DNA of 64,000 bases, taken from Pseudooceanicola nanhaiensis (GTDB lineage Bacteria; Pseudomonadota; Alphaproteobacteria; Rhodobacterales; Rhodobacteraceae). The stretch covers positions 265,980 to 329,979 of the forward strand of contig NZ_JAIUZP010000008.1 of the NCBI RefSeq assembly GCF_020171315.1, given 5' to 3'. The notes under the pieces were generated by a model. It was not told the origin of the DNA, did no database searches, and saw nothing but the letters and a program-made list of their open reading frames with translations. Positions 50,149 through 59,216 of this stretch are shown here, piece after piece (position 1 is the stretch's first letter; the number at the start of each line of letters is the position of its first letter). The position numbers and the translations under genes were made by a program.

Positions 50149-51942
50149 TCATGCGGCGGCCTCCTGCGGGGCGCGGTCCAGTTCCACCGTGAACTCGGCC
50201 CCGCCCTGGGGCAGGTTGCGGCCCCGGATGCGTCCGCCGAAGCTCTGCACGAGGCCGTAGGAGATCGAGAGGCCGAGGCCCATGCCCTCCTCGCCGGTGC
50301 CATCGGCCTCGGGGGCGGCGACCTCCTTGGTGGTGTAGAAGGGATCGAAGATGCGTTCCGGCGCGGCGATGCCCGGCCCGGTGTCGGCCACGCGGATGCG
50401 GTGCCGCCCGCCGATGCCCCGGTCGATCGCCACGGTGAGGTGGCGCGTCTCGCGGCCCTGCATTGCGTCGAGCGCATTCGTCATCAGGTTCAGCAGCACC
50501 TGCCCCAGCCGCACCTCGCCGCCAAGCGCCATGATCGGCCCCGCGGGCGCGCTCCAGTCCAGCGTGACGCCCTCGCGGGCGCGGCGGGCCTCGGTCATCT
50601 CCAGCGCGGTCTCCACCGCGCGGGTCAGGTCGATCGGGCGCACCGGGCTGCTCTCCTGCTTGGCGAAGGCGCGCAGGTTGCGGATGATCCGGCCCATGCG
50701 CTCGGCCAGTTCGGAGATGCGCGAGAGGTTCTGCGCCGCCGCCTCGGTCCGGCCGCGCTCCATCAGGAGGGTGCCATTCTCGGCGAACTGGCGGATCGCC
50801 ATGAGGGGCTGGTTCAGCTCGTGGCTGATGCCTGCCGACATCTGGCCGAGGGCCGAGAGCTTGCCCGCCTGCACGAGATCGGCCTGCGCCTTCTTCAGCG
50901 CGGCCTCCGCCTCCTGCCGCTCGGCCACCTCGCGGCGCAGCTGCAGGTTGGTGCCGGAGAGTTCCGCCGTTCGTGCCGCAACCCGGGTTTCCAGCAGCGC
51001 ATTGGCCCGCGCCAGCACCCGGCGGCGCTGCGAGGCCCAGAGGAAGGTGCCCAGCGCGGCGAGCCCGACGAGACCCACCAGCGCCGCCTGCAGCGCCGCG
51101 ATCCGCCGCACGGGCGCGGTTTCGATCAGCGCCTCGCCGGTGAGGCCGATCTTGGGCAGGTCGCGGGCGAGGTGCAGCCCGGTACGCGGCAGGTAGGCGC
51201 CCCAGTCGGTGTGCCAGAGCTCTTCGCCACGCCCGGTGACCTCGGCCCGGAAGGGCGGCGTGGGCCCCGTGGCGGGCACGAGGCCGGGCGATCCCTCGGG
51301 CCGGCGCCAGAAGAGGATCTCGGAGCGGTTGGTGACGAAGACCTCGCCCGTGGTGTCGGTGAAGAAGACCGCCGGACGTTCGCCGCGCCATTCCTGTTCC
51401 AGCGCGTCGATGTTCACGGCCACGAGCAGCGCGCCGGTCACGCCCCCGCCCGCGGCAAAGCTGGGTGCGGCGAAGTAATAGGCGCGGCGGTCCAGCGCCG
51501 GGTCGATCCCGTGCGAGGTGCCCAGCGCGCCGGTCAGGGCGCGGGCGTAGGCCGGCATCGCGGGCGAGCGCGGCAGGGCACTGTCGGACACGGGCCGCGC
51601 GGCGGCAAGGACATGGCCCTCGGCATCCACGTAGGCCATGTTCATCACCCCCGTCCGGTCGGCGGCGCGCAGCAGCAGGGCATCGGCCTCCTCCTGCGGG
51701 ACGGAGCCATCGAGCCGCCCCACCAGCGCGGGATGGGTCACCAGCATCACGGCGAGGTCCTGATAGCGTTGCAGCTGCCCGGTGAGCCTGTCCGTGGTTA
51801 GCGCCAGATCGGACCAGCCGCGCTGTGCCAGCCCATCGAGCGCCCGGGCATAGCTGATCCGCCACGCGCCATAGGCGAGCGCGGCCACCACCAGCAGCCC
51901 CAGCACCGGAACCAGTGCCCGTCTCAGAAGACCCGAAGTCAT
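50149..51942 (-). CDS. dctB: C4-dicarboxylate sensor histidine kinase DctB
   Basis: A 597-residue membrane kinase. Transmembrane helix 1 is at about 8-27, a periplasmic dCache sensor spans about 40-270, helix 2 about 275-297, then a coiled coil (RREVAERQEAEAALKKAQAD), the HisKA box AGISHELNQPLMAIRQFAEN and HATPase motifs LNLMTNALDAMQ (N-box) and VADTGPGIA (G1). Architecture and HELNQPL motif are those of DctB, which phosphorylates DctD on sensing C4-dicarboxylates. Located upstream of dctD on the same strand. Confidence 0.9.
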   Translation of the reverse strand: MTSGLLRRALVPVLGLLVVAALAYGAWRISYARALDGLAQRGWSDLALTTDRLTGQLQRYQDLAVMLVTHPALVGRLDGSVPQEEADALLLRAADRTGVMNMAYVDAEGHVLAAARPVSDSALPRSPAMPAYARALTGALGTSHGIDPALDRRAYYFAAPSFAAGGGVTGALLVAVNIDALEQEWRGERPAVFFTDTTGEVFVTNRSEILFWRRPEGSPGLVPATGPTPPFRAEVTGRGEELWHTDWGAYLPRTGLHLARDLPKIGLTGEALIETAPVRRIAALQAALVGLVGLAALGTFLWASQRRRVLARANALLETRVAARTAELSGTNLQLRREVAERQEAEAALKKAQADLVQAGKLSALGQMSAGISHELNQPLMAIRQFAENGTLLMERGRTEAAAQNLSRISELAERMGRIIRNLRAFAKQESSPVRPIDLTRAVETALEMTEARRAREGVTLDWSAPAGPIMALGGEVRLGQVLLNLMTNALDAMQGRETRHLTVAIDRGIGGRHRIRVADTGPGIAAPERIFDPFYTTKEVAAPEADGTGEEGMGLGLSISYGLVQSFGGRIRGRNLPQGGAEFTVELDRAPQEAAA

Positions 51943-51999
51943 GGCCGCAATCTAGACGCCCCCTCTTGCCTTGACCAGCCGGGCACGCAATCTGATCCC

Positions 52000-53184
52000 A
52001 TGCAGAGCGTGACCCAATCCCCGACCGATCCAGAGTTCGTCCAGTCCCCCTATGGCTTCTATGCCCATGCGCGGTCCCTCGGGCCCCTCGTGCGGTGGGA
52101 GGACTATGGCATGGTGGCCGCCTTCTCCCATGACGTGGTCAACACGCTGCTGAAGGATCGCCGCTTCGGGCGCGAGGTGCCGCCAGAACAGGCCCCTGTC
52201 ATCCCCCCGCATCTGGAGCCCTTCTACAAGGTCGAGGCCCATTCCATGCTGGAGCTGGAGCCGCCCCGTCATACCCGTCTGCGGGGGCTTGTGCTGCGGG
52301 CCTTCACCTCCCGGCGGATCAAGGCGCTTGGACCCGAGATCGCGCAGCTGGCGCGGGAACTGGCCGAGGGCTTGCCGCGGGAGGGGGCCTATGACCTGCT
52401 GCCCGCCTTTGCAGCCCCCCTGCCCGCCATCGTCATTGCCCGTCTGCTGGGCGTGCCCGAGAGCATGGTGCCGCAGTTGCTCAGCTGGTCCAACGCGATG
52501 GTTGCCGTCTATCAGGCCAGCCGCACCCGCGAGATGGAGAACGCGGCCTCTGTCGCCGCGACGGAGTTCTCGGACTTCCTGCGCGGCTACGTGGAAGAGC
52601 GGCGTGCCCATCCCGCCGATGACCTGATCACCCATTTGATCGCGGCAGAGGAGGATGGCGAGAAGCTGACCCCGGACGAGCTGATCACCACCTGCATCCT
52701 GCTGCTGAACGCAGGTCACGAGGCGACGGTGCATACCCTCGGCAATGGGGTGAAGCTGTTGCTGGAGAGCGGCATGGGCGCGGAGGTTCTTACCCCCGAC
52801 CGGGTGGCAGGCACCGTGGAGGAGATCCTGCGCCGCGATCCCCCGCTGCATATCTTCACCCGCTACGCCTATGAGGACATCGAGGTCTTTGGCCATCGCT
52901 TCACCCGGGGCGAGCAGGTGGCCCTTGTCCTTGGGGCGGCCTGTCACGATCCTTCCGTCTGGACGCAGCCGGAGGTCTTCGATCCCTCCCGCCCGGTGAA
53001 GACCACCACGGCCTTTGGTGGCGGGCTGCATTTCTGTGTCGGCGCCCCCCTTGCGCGGCTCGAATTGCAGATCGCCCTGCCTATTCTCTTCGAGACGCGT
53101 CCCGGCCTCTCGCTTGCCGAGGCGCCGCGCTATGCGAACCTCTACCACTTCCACGGGCTCGAGCGGCTGATGGTCACCGGCTGA
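52000..53184 (+). CDS. Cytochrome P450
   Basis: A 394-residue soluble bacterial P450. I-helix oxygen-binding motif is LNAGHEATVHTLG, ExxR is in VEEILRRDPPLH, and the haem-thiolate loop is FGGGLHFCVGAPLARLEL with the Cys ligand. The length and PPRHTRLRGLVLRAFTSRRI fit class I P450s that need a ferredoxin and reductase; neither is adjacent. The substrate is unknown. It is divergent from dctB, with 57 bases between starts. Confidence 0.93.
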   Translation: MQSVTQSPTDPEFVQSPYGFYAHARSLGPLVRWEDYGMVAAFSHDVVNTLLKDRRFGREVPPEQAPVIPPHLEPFYKVEAHSMLELEPPRHTRLRGLVLRAFTSRRIKALGPEIAQLARELAEGLPREGAYDLLPAFAAPLPAIVIARLLGVPESMVPQLLSWSNAMVAVYQASRTREMENAASVAATEFSDFLRGYVEERRAHPADDLITHLIAAEEDGEKLTPDELITTCILLLNAGHEATVHTLGNGVKLLLESGMGAEVLTPDRVAGTVEEILRRDPPLHIFTRYAYEDIEVFGHRFTRGEQVALVLGAACHDPSVWTQPEVFDPSRPVKTTTAFGGGLHFCVGAPLARLELQIALPILFETRPGLSLAEAPRYANLYHFHGLERLMVTG

Positions 53185-53265
53185 GGCAGGCCGACCGCGC
53201 CTGTCGTGCGGGGGACTGTGCCCTCGTGACACCTGTGGCTTGCTCTCCCCCTCAGGGGGCGGCGC

Positions 53266-54018
53266 TCAGCTCTCCGGCCTGTCGGAGGTATCTCCCTCCG
53301 CGGCGCGCAGGGCGTAATCCAGCGGACCGGCATTGCCCCCGGGCACCTTGCGCCCCGACAGACGGGTCGCGATCTCATGCCCCTTCATCCCGGTACGGGC
53401 GAAGTAGCGCGGATTGCGGCGGATGAACTCGGCGATCACATGCCCCATCCCCCCGAAGGACCGCCCCTTGAGATAGGCGTAGCCCACCAGCGATCCGATG
53501 AAGGCCCCCGACATGTCGACGATCAGGTCCCACATCGTATCCACGAGGCCGGACTTCTGCATGTTCATCCCGAAGGTCTGGTCCATGGTGAATTCGAACA
53601 CTTCCCAGGCTGCGCCGATGGTCACGGCAAAGCAGAAGCCGAAGAAGGCAATCGCCCAGTGGGGCGCCGCGTAGAGATCGCCCTGGAACATCATGAAGAC
53701 GAGGATGAACCCCAGCAGCGAGAAGCCGATGGCCGAGCCCCCGTGCATGGCGATGTCCCACCACCAGAAGCGATTGTAGAAATCGAAGACCTCGCCTAGG
53801 AAAAGCGTCCCCGCGACGAAGGCCACCACTGCCGCCATGAAGCCCGGCGGCACATGGACCCCGGCCCAGCGGGCGACGTAGCTGGGCGCCATGGACAGCG
53901 CCAGCGTCACCAGCGCGATGAAGGCGAGGGAGTAGCGCCCCTCGATGATCGAAAACGTGGCGTCGATCAGAAGCAGGGCCCAGATCGTCCGCGTCACCAG
54001 ATTTTGTTCGCGCAACAT
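53266..54018 (-). CDS. YjdF-like (DUF2238-type) integral membrane protein
   Basis: A 250-residue protein with about six transmembrane helices. NRFWWWDIAMHGGSAIGFSL and AAWEVFEFTMDQTFGMNMQK followed by GLVDTMWDLIVDMSGAF resemble the conserved Asp/His/Glu-bearing helices of E. coli YjdF and related proteins. Function unknown. The C-terminal 60 residues are soluble. The ATG at 54018 lies very close to the divergent nuclease/phosphatase gene. Confidence 0.7.
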   Translation of the reverse strand: MLREQNLVTRTIWALLLIDATFSIIEGRYSLAFIALVTLALSMAPSYVARWAGVHVPPGFMAAVVAFVAGTLFLGEVFDFYNRFWWWDIAMHGGSAIGFSLLGFILVFMMFQGDLYAAPHWAIAFFGFCFAVTIGAAWEVFEFTMDQTFGMNMQKSGLVDTMWDLIVDMSGAFIGSLVGYAYLKGRSFGGMGHVIAEFIRRNPRYFARTGMKGHEIATRLSGRKVPGGNAGPLDYALRAAEGDTSDRPES

Positions 54019-54056
54019 GGATGACTTCCCCGCCGGAGCGTGTTCATTACAGGATC

Positions 54057-54758
54057 ATGTCACGAGATAGACTGCGTATCGCAACCTACAACCTTCAGAA
54101 ATGCGTCGGACTGGACCTGCGCCGCCGCCCGGACCGCTCGCTTGCCGTCCTCGGCGCCACCGGGGCACAGATCGCCGTGCTGCAGGAGGCGGACAAGCGG
54201 CTGCCGCCGCGGCCCGCCGCCCTGCCCCATGCCATGGCCGAGGCCGAGGGCTGGCATGTCGCCGATCTGGGAGAGCCCGGCGGCTCTCTCGGCTGGCACG
54301 GCAATGCCATCCTCGTGCGCGACGGGATCGAGGTCGTGGAGACCGGCCATATCGAACTGCCGGGGCTGGAGCCGCGCGGCGCGGTGTGGATCGTGGCGCA
54401 GACCGTGCTGGGGCCCGTGCGGGTGATCGGCACGCATCTTGGCCTCGTGCGGCGCTACCGGCTGCTGCAACTGGCCGCGATCCGCCGCACGCTGGAGCAT
54501 CTGCCCAAGGTGCCCGTGGTGATGGCGGGCGACTTCAACGAATGGGGTGACGAGGCCCCCCTGCAGGCGCAGCTGCGCGATCTGCGCCTTGTGCCCGCGG
54601 GGCCGAACTATCCCGCCCCCCGGCCCGTGGCCGCGCTGGACCGCTTCGCCCTCGGCCCCGGGCTGCGCGCCGACACGCCCGTGGCCCATGTGGCCAGCCC
54701 GGCACGGGTGGCCTCCGACCACCTGCCGGTCTGGCTCGACGTGGTGCGCGACAGCTGA
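54057..54758 (+). CDS. Endonuclease/exonuclease/phosphatase-family protein
   Basis: A 233-residue EEP-fold metal-dependent hydrolase. RIATYNLQKCVGLDLRRRP is the N-terminal motif (the Asn), AVLQEADKR the metal-binding Glu, VIGTHLGL the His, VVMAGDFNEWG the Asp-x-Asn and VASDHLPVWLDV the C-terminal Asp-His pair. Members act on nucleic acids or phosphoesters; here the substrate is not evident. The ATG at 54057 with AGGA 4 bases before it is favoured over the ATG at 54021, which would leave 2 bases to the divergent gene. Confidence 0.85.
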   Translation: MSRDRLRIATYNLQKCVGLDLRRRPDRSLAVLGATGAQIAVLQEADKRLPPRPAALPHAMAEAEGWHVADLGEPGGSLGWHGNAILVRDGIEVVETGHIELPGLEPRGAVWIVAQTVLGPVRVIGTHLGLVRRYRLLQLAAIRRTLEHLPKVPVVMAGDFNEWGDEAPLQAQLRDLRLVPAGPNYPAPRPVAALDRFALGPGLRADTPVAHVASPARVASDHLPVWLDVVRDS

Positions 54759-54895
54759 CGGAAGACCGACCCCCACCGGGGCTGGCGCAACCGCGCCGCA
54801 CATCGCCTTGCCCCTCACGCCCGCCCGCCGCATCCGGCGGGGTTGCGTGAGGGCCCGCCCCCTGCCAAGAGAAGGCGACAAGAGGGAGGGCCATC

Positions 54896-55819
54896 ATGGG
54901 GACATCAGGCAAGAGCGCACCGAAGCCGCGTTCCGATGTGCTGCGGGCCGTCATCTGGATGTCGGGCTCCGTCGTCTCCTTCATCGTCATGGCCGTGGCC
55001 GGGCGGCAGGCGGGGCTGCGGCACGACACCTTCGAGATCATGGCCTTCCGTTCGCTCTTCGGCGTGCTGATCATGGTGACGGTGCTGACGGCCTTCGGGC
55101 TCTGGCCCCGGGTCAAGGCACGCCGGATGGGGCTGCACGCGGTGCGCAACCTCAGCCATTTCACCGGCCAGAACCTGTGGTTCTACGCGCTCACCTCGAT
55201 CCCGCTGGCGCAGGTCTTCGCGCTGGAGTTCACCTCGCCGCTCTGGGTGCTGGTGCTCTCTCCGCTGATCCTCGGCGAGCGGCTGACGAAGATGCGCGCG
55301 CTCTCGGCGCTGATCGGCTTTGCCGGGGTGCTGCTGGTGGCCCGTCCCGGCGCGGTGCCGATCAGCACCGGGGTGATCTTCGCCGCCATCGCCGCCATCG
55401 GCTTTGCCGGGTCGATCACCACCACCAAGCTGCTGACCCGGACCGAGAGCACGCCCTCGATCCTCTTCTGGCTGACCGTGATGCAGGCCGTCATGGGCTT
55501 TGCCTGCGCCTTTGCCGACGGCGCCATGGCCCTGCCCGCCGGGCAGGAATGGCTGCTGCTGGCGGTGATCGGATGCTGTGGCCTGATGGGCCATTTCTGC
55601 CTGACCTCGGCGCTGTCCTTCGCCCCCGCCACCATCGTCGTACCGATCGACTTCGCGCGGCTGCCCGGGGTCGCGGTGGTGGCCGCGATCCTCTACGGCG
55701 AGACGCTGGACCCCTTCGTCCTGCTGGGCGCGCTGATCATCTTCGGCGGCAACTACCTGAATATCTGGACCGAAACCCGCGCCCGCAGGCAGGCGCCGCC
55801 AGTGGCCCCACCGGCCTGA
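54896..55819 (+). CDS. EamA/DMT-family transporter
   Basis: A 307-residue protein with ten predicted helices in two EamA repeats. EIMAFRSLFGVLIMVTVL and LTSIPLAQVFALEFTSPLWV are typical of repeat 1; ALSFAPATIVVPIDFARLPG of repeat 2. Usually a metabolite exporter; substrate unknown. A ribosome binding site AGAGGGAGG precedes the ATG. An inverted repeat CCCTCACGC / GCGTGAGGG lies in the short gap upstream (about 54813-54853). Confidence 0.87.
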   Translation: MGTSGKSAPKPRSDVLRAVIWMSGSVVSFIVMAVAGRQAGLRHDTFEIMAFRSLFGVLIMVTVLTAFGLWPRVKARRMGLHAVRNLSHFTGQNLWFYALTSIPLAQVFALEFTSPLWVLVLSPLILGERLTKMRALSALIGFAGVLLVARPGAVPISTGVIFAAIAAIGFAGSITTTKLLTRTESTPSILFWLTVMQAVMGFACAFADGAMALPAGQEWLLLAVIGCCGLMGHFCLTSALSFAPATIVVPIDFARLPGVAVVAAILYGETLDPFVLLGALIIFGGNYLNIWTETRARRQAPPVAPPA

Positions 55820-55952
55820 ACCGGCCCAAGTTGACGTGGCGGCAGGTTACGTAAACTTCCGTCACGTCACGCCGCCCCCCCTGATTGACGGGAGGCATCG
55901 ACTTCCCCCACCATCTCATCACATATCTGTCACATCCAACGGGGAGGAGAGG

Positions 55953-57044
55953 ATGATGATGAGGGTGGGGACCATCGCGGCGGGCGCCGTCATGGCCATC
56001 GCAGCGTCGAACGCGGCTTATGCAGGCGGCATCGAACGCACCACGCAATCGGCCATGCTGCTGTTTGCACAAGGCAACCGGGTTGAGCTGAGCTATGGCC
56101 ACGTGAACCCGGAACTGACAGGCACGACGGTGGACACCGCCAGCGTGCCCAATGTCGCCGACAGTTTCAATCTGCCGAGCATCGGGCTCAAGATGGACGT
56201 GACCGACCGTGTCGCGCTTGCGCTGATCTACGACAAGCCCTTCGGCGCGGACATCCTGTATGATCCGTCGAACATCGTGCTGGGTGGCACGATCGCCGAG
56301 GCCGAGACCACGGCGCTGACCGCGCTTGCCAAGTTCAAGATCAACGAGAACGTCAGCGTTTTCGGGGGCCTGCGGTTCCAGAAGGCCGAGGGCGAGATCA
56401 CGCTGTCCGGGGCGGCCTATGGCGTGGCCAGCGGCTACAACGTGAAGCTGGAAGAGAACTGGGCCACCGGTTACGTGGTGGGTGCAGCCTACGAGATCCC
56501 GGAAATCGCCTTCCGGCTCGCGCTGACCTACAACTCCGCGATCGAACATGACTTCGATACGAAGGAGAACATCGCGCCGGGCGTCACCTCGACCACGAAC
56601 GTGAAGACCCCGCAGAGCGTGAACCTCGAGTTCCAGACCGGCATCGCCGAGGACACGCTGCTGATGGCCTCGGTCCGCTGGGCCGAACATTCGGCCTTCC
56701 GGATCAAGCCGACCGCCTTTGGCCGCGACCTCGTCTCGCTCGAGGACACCACGACCTACACGCTGGGGGTCGCACGGCGCTTCACGCCGAAGTTCGCGGC
56801 CTCCATCTCGGTCGCCTACGAGGCGCCGGGCAAGGAGCTGGTGAGCCCGCTGTCGCCCCGCACCGGCCTGACGGCCGTCACGCTGGGGGGCAGCTACAAG
56901 GTCTCGGAACAGGTCGAGATCTCGGGCGGGATCAGCCACATCTGGTTCGGGGATGCGATGCCGCAGACCGCCGGGACCGCCCGTGGCGACTTCACCGACA
57001 ACACCGCGACGGCCTTTGGCCTGAAGGTGGCCTACAGCTTCTGA
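55953..57044 (+). CDS. OMPP1/FadL/TodX-type outer membrane porin
   Basis: A 363-residue outer membrane protein. The signal peptide covers residues 1-24 (ends SNAAYA), followed by GGIERTTQSAMLLFAQGN, the start of the FadL-family plug, then alternating beta-strands and the terminal aromatic residue (KVAYSF). It would admit hydrophobic substrates such as fatty acids. Three consecutive ATGs (55953, 55956, 55959) follow a GGGGAGGAGAGG ribosome binding site; the first is given. Confidence 0.87.
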   Translation: MMMRVGTIAAGAVMAIAASNAAYAGGIERTTQSAMLLFAQGNRVELSYGHVNPELTGTTVDTASVPNVADSFNLPSIGLKMDVTDRVALALIYDKPFGADILYDPSNIVLGGTIAEAETTALTALAKFKINENVSVFGGLRFQKAEGEITLSGAAYGVASGYNVKLEENWATGYVVGAAYEIPEIAFRLALTYNSAIEHDFDTKENIAPGVTSTTNVKTPQSVNLEFQTGIAEDTLLMASVRWAEHSAFRIKPTAFGRDLVSLEDTTTYTLGVARRFTPKFAASISVAYEAPGKELVSPLSPRTGLTAVTLGGSYKVSEQVEISGGISHIWFGDAMPQTAGTARGDFTDNTATAFGLKVAYSF

Positions 57045-57373
57045 TCCCGGCCGGCTGCGGCCGGTTCCGGACGATCGGGTCCACTCACGGGTGCGAGGGG
57101 CGGGCATGACGATGCCTGTCAGCGGGCGGGGCCGACGGGCCCCGCCCGTGGTGTTTCCCCCCCTGCCCGTCGCACGAGAGACGCCCCACAGACACGGGCC
57201 CGTGTCGGCACTGCCCCGGGCCGCCTGTCCCGCCTGCCCTGTCTGCCTTCTCCGGGGCACCCGGTGCCACCGGCCGCAGCGGCAGCGCGTCACGGCGGGG
57301 GGCCGGCCGGGGATTGAATTTGACCATCCCCGCGCAAGCCCCTAACACCCGGGAGAGAAACAGGGGTACGCAG
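57045..57373. other. Gap between porin and ATPase genes
   Basis: 329 bases without a supported gene. A strong hairpin, CGGGCGGGGCC (57123-57133) with GGCCCCGCCCG (57138-57148), followed by TGGTGTTT, is a weak terminator for the porin gene. At 57191-57206 there is the perfect 16-base palindrome GACACGGGCCCGTGTC, a possible operator for the ATPase-metA direction. The remainder is featureless and GC-rich. Confidence 0.55.
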
Positions 57374-58231
57374 ATGATCTACGGCGACGGGCAGGACTGG
57401 CTGAAGGCCGAGCGCAAGAAGGTGGTTCTCTTCGGCATGTCCGGACTGGGCAAGACCCATGTCTCGAACCTGCTGCGCGGCGACGGCGACTGGTTCCACT
57501 ATTCCGTCGATTACCGGATCGGCACCCGCTACATGGGCGAACACATCGCCGACAATGCCAAGAAGCATGCCATGCAGGTCCCCTTCCTGCGGCACCTGCT
57601 GATGACGGATTCGATCTACATCGGCTCCAACATCACCTTCAACAACCTGACGCCCCTCTCCACCTACCTCGGCAAGCCGGGCGACCCGGACAAGGGCGGG
57701 CTGACCTTCGCGGAATACATGCGCCGTCAGGAACAGCACATGGAGGCCGAAGTGGCCGCCCTGCTGGACACCGCGCATTTCAGCGAGCGGGCGCTGCGGC
57801 TCTATGGCTATCCGCATTTCGTCTGCGACAGCGGCGGCTCGATCTGCGAGGTGGTGGACCCGGCCGATCCCGAGGACCCTGTCCTGAAGGCGCTGGAGAG
57901 CGAGGCGCTGCTGATCTGGCTGAAGGGCAGCGAGGCCCATACCGAAGAGCTGATCCGGCGCTTTGACCGCGCCCCGAAACCGATGTACTACCAGACCCGG
58001 TTCCTGACCGAGGGTTGGGCAGCCTACCAGGAGGAGACGGGTCAGGGTCCGGAGGAGATCGACCCCGACGCATTCGTCCGGTGGTCCTATGGCCGGGCCC
58101 TTGCCCACCGTCAGCCGCGCTATGCCGCCATGGCCGAGCGCGGGGTCACCGTGACCGCCGAGGAGGTCTCGCAGATCCGCACAGCCGCGGACTTCGAGAC
58201 GCTCGTCGCACGGGCTCTTGACCGCAGGTAG
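57374..58231 (+). CDS. P-loop ATPase of unknown role, upstream of metA
   Basis: A 285-residue cytoplasmic protein with Walker A LFGMSGLGKTH at residues 19-29. The GMSGLGKT form and HYSVDYRIGTRYMGEHIADN, which follows, suggest a small-molecule or nucleotide kinase-like fold; FVCDSGGSICEVVDP could hold Walker B. Specific substrate not recognised. It is 61 bases upstream of metA on the same strand, so a link to methionine or SAM metabolism is possible but unproved. The ATG at 57374 (MIYGDGQDWLKAE) has a good position behind CACCCGGGAGAG; a longer frame begins at 57314. Confidence 0.75.
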   Translation: MIYGDGQDWLKAERKKVVLFGMSGLGKTHVSNLLRGDGDWFHYSVDYRIGTRYMGEHIADNAKKHAMQVPFLRHLLMTDSIYIGSNITFNNLTPLSTYLGKPGDPDKGGLTFAEYMRRQEQHMEAEVAALLDTAHFSERALRLYGYPHFVCDSGGSICEVVDPADPEDPVLKALESEALLIWLKGSEAHTEELIRRFDRAPKPMYYQTRFLTEGWAAYQEETGQGPEEIDPDAFVRWSYGRALAHRQPRYAAMAERGVTVTAEEVSQIRTAADFETLVARALDRR

Positions 58232-58292
58232 GGCTTCCCTTTTCTCGGCCATTGCCTATCTAGACGATCCGCAACAGCCATAAGGGTTCACC

Positions 58293-59216
58293 ATGCCTAT
58301 CAAGCTTCCGTCCGACCTGCCCGCCTTCGACGTCCTCGTGCGCGAAGGGGTCATGGTCATGTCGGAAGACGTGGCGGCGCGGCAGGACATCCGCCCACTG
58401 AAGATCGCGTTGCTGAACCTGATGCCCAAGAAGATCCAGACCGAGACCCAGTTCTCGCGGCTGATCGGGGCGACGCCGCTGCAGATCGAGCTGACGCTGA
58501 TCCGGATGAGCGAGCACCAGACCAAGAACACCGCCGCCGAGCACATGGAGAGCTTTTACCAGCCCTTCGAGGAGGTCGAGGCCTCGGGCCAGAAGTTCGA
58601 CGGGCTGATCATCACCGGCGCCCCGGTGGAGCATCTGGACTTCGACAAGGTCACCTACTGGGAAGAACTGCGCCGCATCTTCGACTGGACCCAGACCCAT
58701 GTGCATTCCACCATGGCCGTCTGCTGGGGCGGCATGGCGATGATCAACTATTTCCACGGCGTGCCCAAGCACCTGCTGGAGGCCAAGGCCTTTGGCTGCT
58801 TCCCGCACACCAACCTCGATCCGACCTCGCCCTACCTGCGGGGCTTCTCGGACTTCTGCGTCGTGCCGGTGTCGCGCTGGACGGAGATCCGCCAGTCCGA
58901 CATCCTCGCCAACCCCGACCTGCGCACCCTGCTGGGATCGGACCAGACCGGGCCCTGCCTCGTGGATGATCCGGCGCACCGGGCGCTCTACTGCTTTAAC
59001 CACTTCGAATACGACAGTGACACGCTGAAGCAGGAATACGACCGCGACGTCGCCGCCGGGACCGAGATCAACGTGCCGATGAACTACTACCCGGACGACG
59101 ATCCCAGCCGCCTGCCGCTGAACCGCTGGCGCAGCCACGCCCACCTGCTTTACGGCAACTGGATCAACGAACTCTATCAATCCACGCCCTACAGGCTTGA
59201 AGATATTGGCACTTAA
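58293..59216 (+). CDS. metA: Homoserine O-acyltransferase MetA, predicted acetyl-CoA type
   Basis: A 307-residue class I amidotransferase-fold enzyme. The nucleophile is Cys144 in [13 protein letters not shown]; the catalytic His is in [12 protein letters not shown] and the Glu follows it. It acylates homoserine in methionine synthesis. The residue that selects succinyl- or acetyl-CoA (Gly111 in E. coli MetA) aligns with Glu113 in [10 protein letters not shown], 31 residues before the Cys in both proteins. Glu at this position is known to confer acetyl-CoA use, so the product is probably O-acetylhomoserine although databases often label such genes succinyltransferases. Confidence 0.93.
   Translation: MPIKLPSDLPAFDVLVREGVMVMSEDVAARQDIRPLKIALLNLMPKKIQTETQFSRLIGATPLQIELTLIRMSEHQTKNTAAEHMESFYQPFEEVEASGQKFDGLIITGAPVEHLDFDKVTYWEELRRIFDWTQTHVHSTMAVCWGGMAMINYFHGVPKHLLEAKAFGCFPHTNLDPTSPYLRGFSDFCVVPVSRWTEIRQSDILANPDLRTLLGSDQTGPCLVDDPAHRALYCFNHFEYDSDTLKQEYDRDVAAGTEINVPMNYYPDDDPSRLPLNRWRSHAHLLYGNWINELYQSTPYRLEDIGT

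Noticed and set aside
58232..58292. Possible SAM riboswitch before metA
   Set aside because: Only 61 bases separate the ATPase gene and metA, and I could not match SAM-II, SAM-V or SAM/SAH consensus pairing. A covariance search with those Rfam models over 57045-58300 would settle it.
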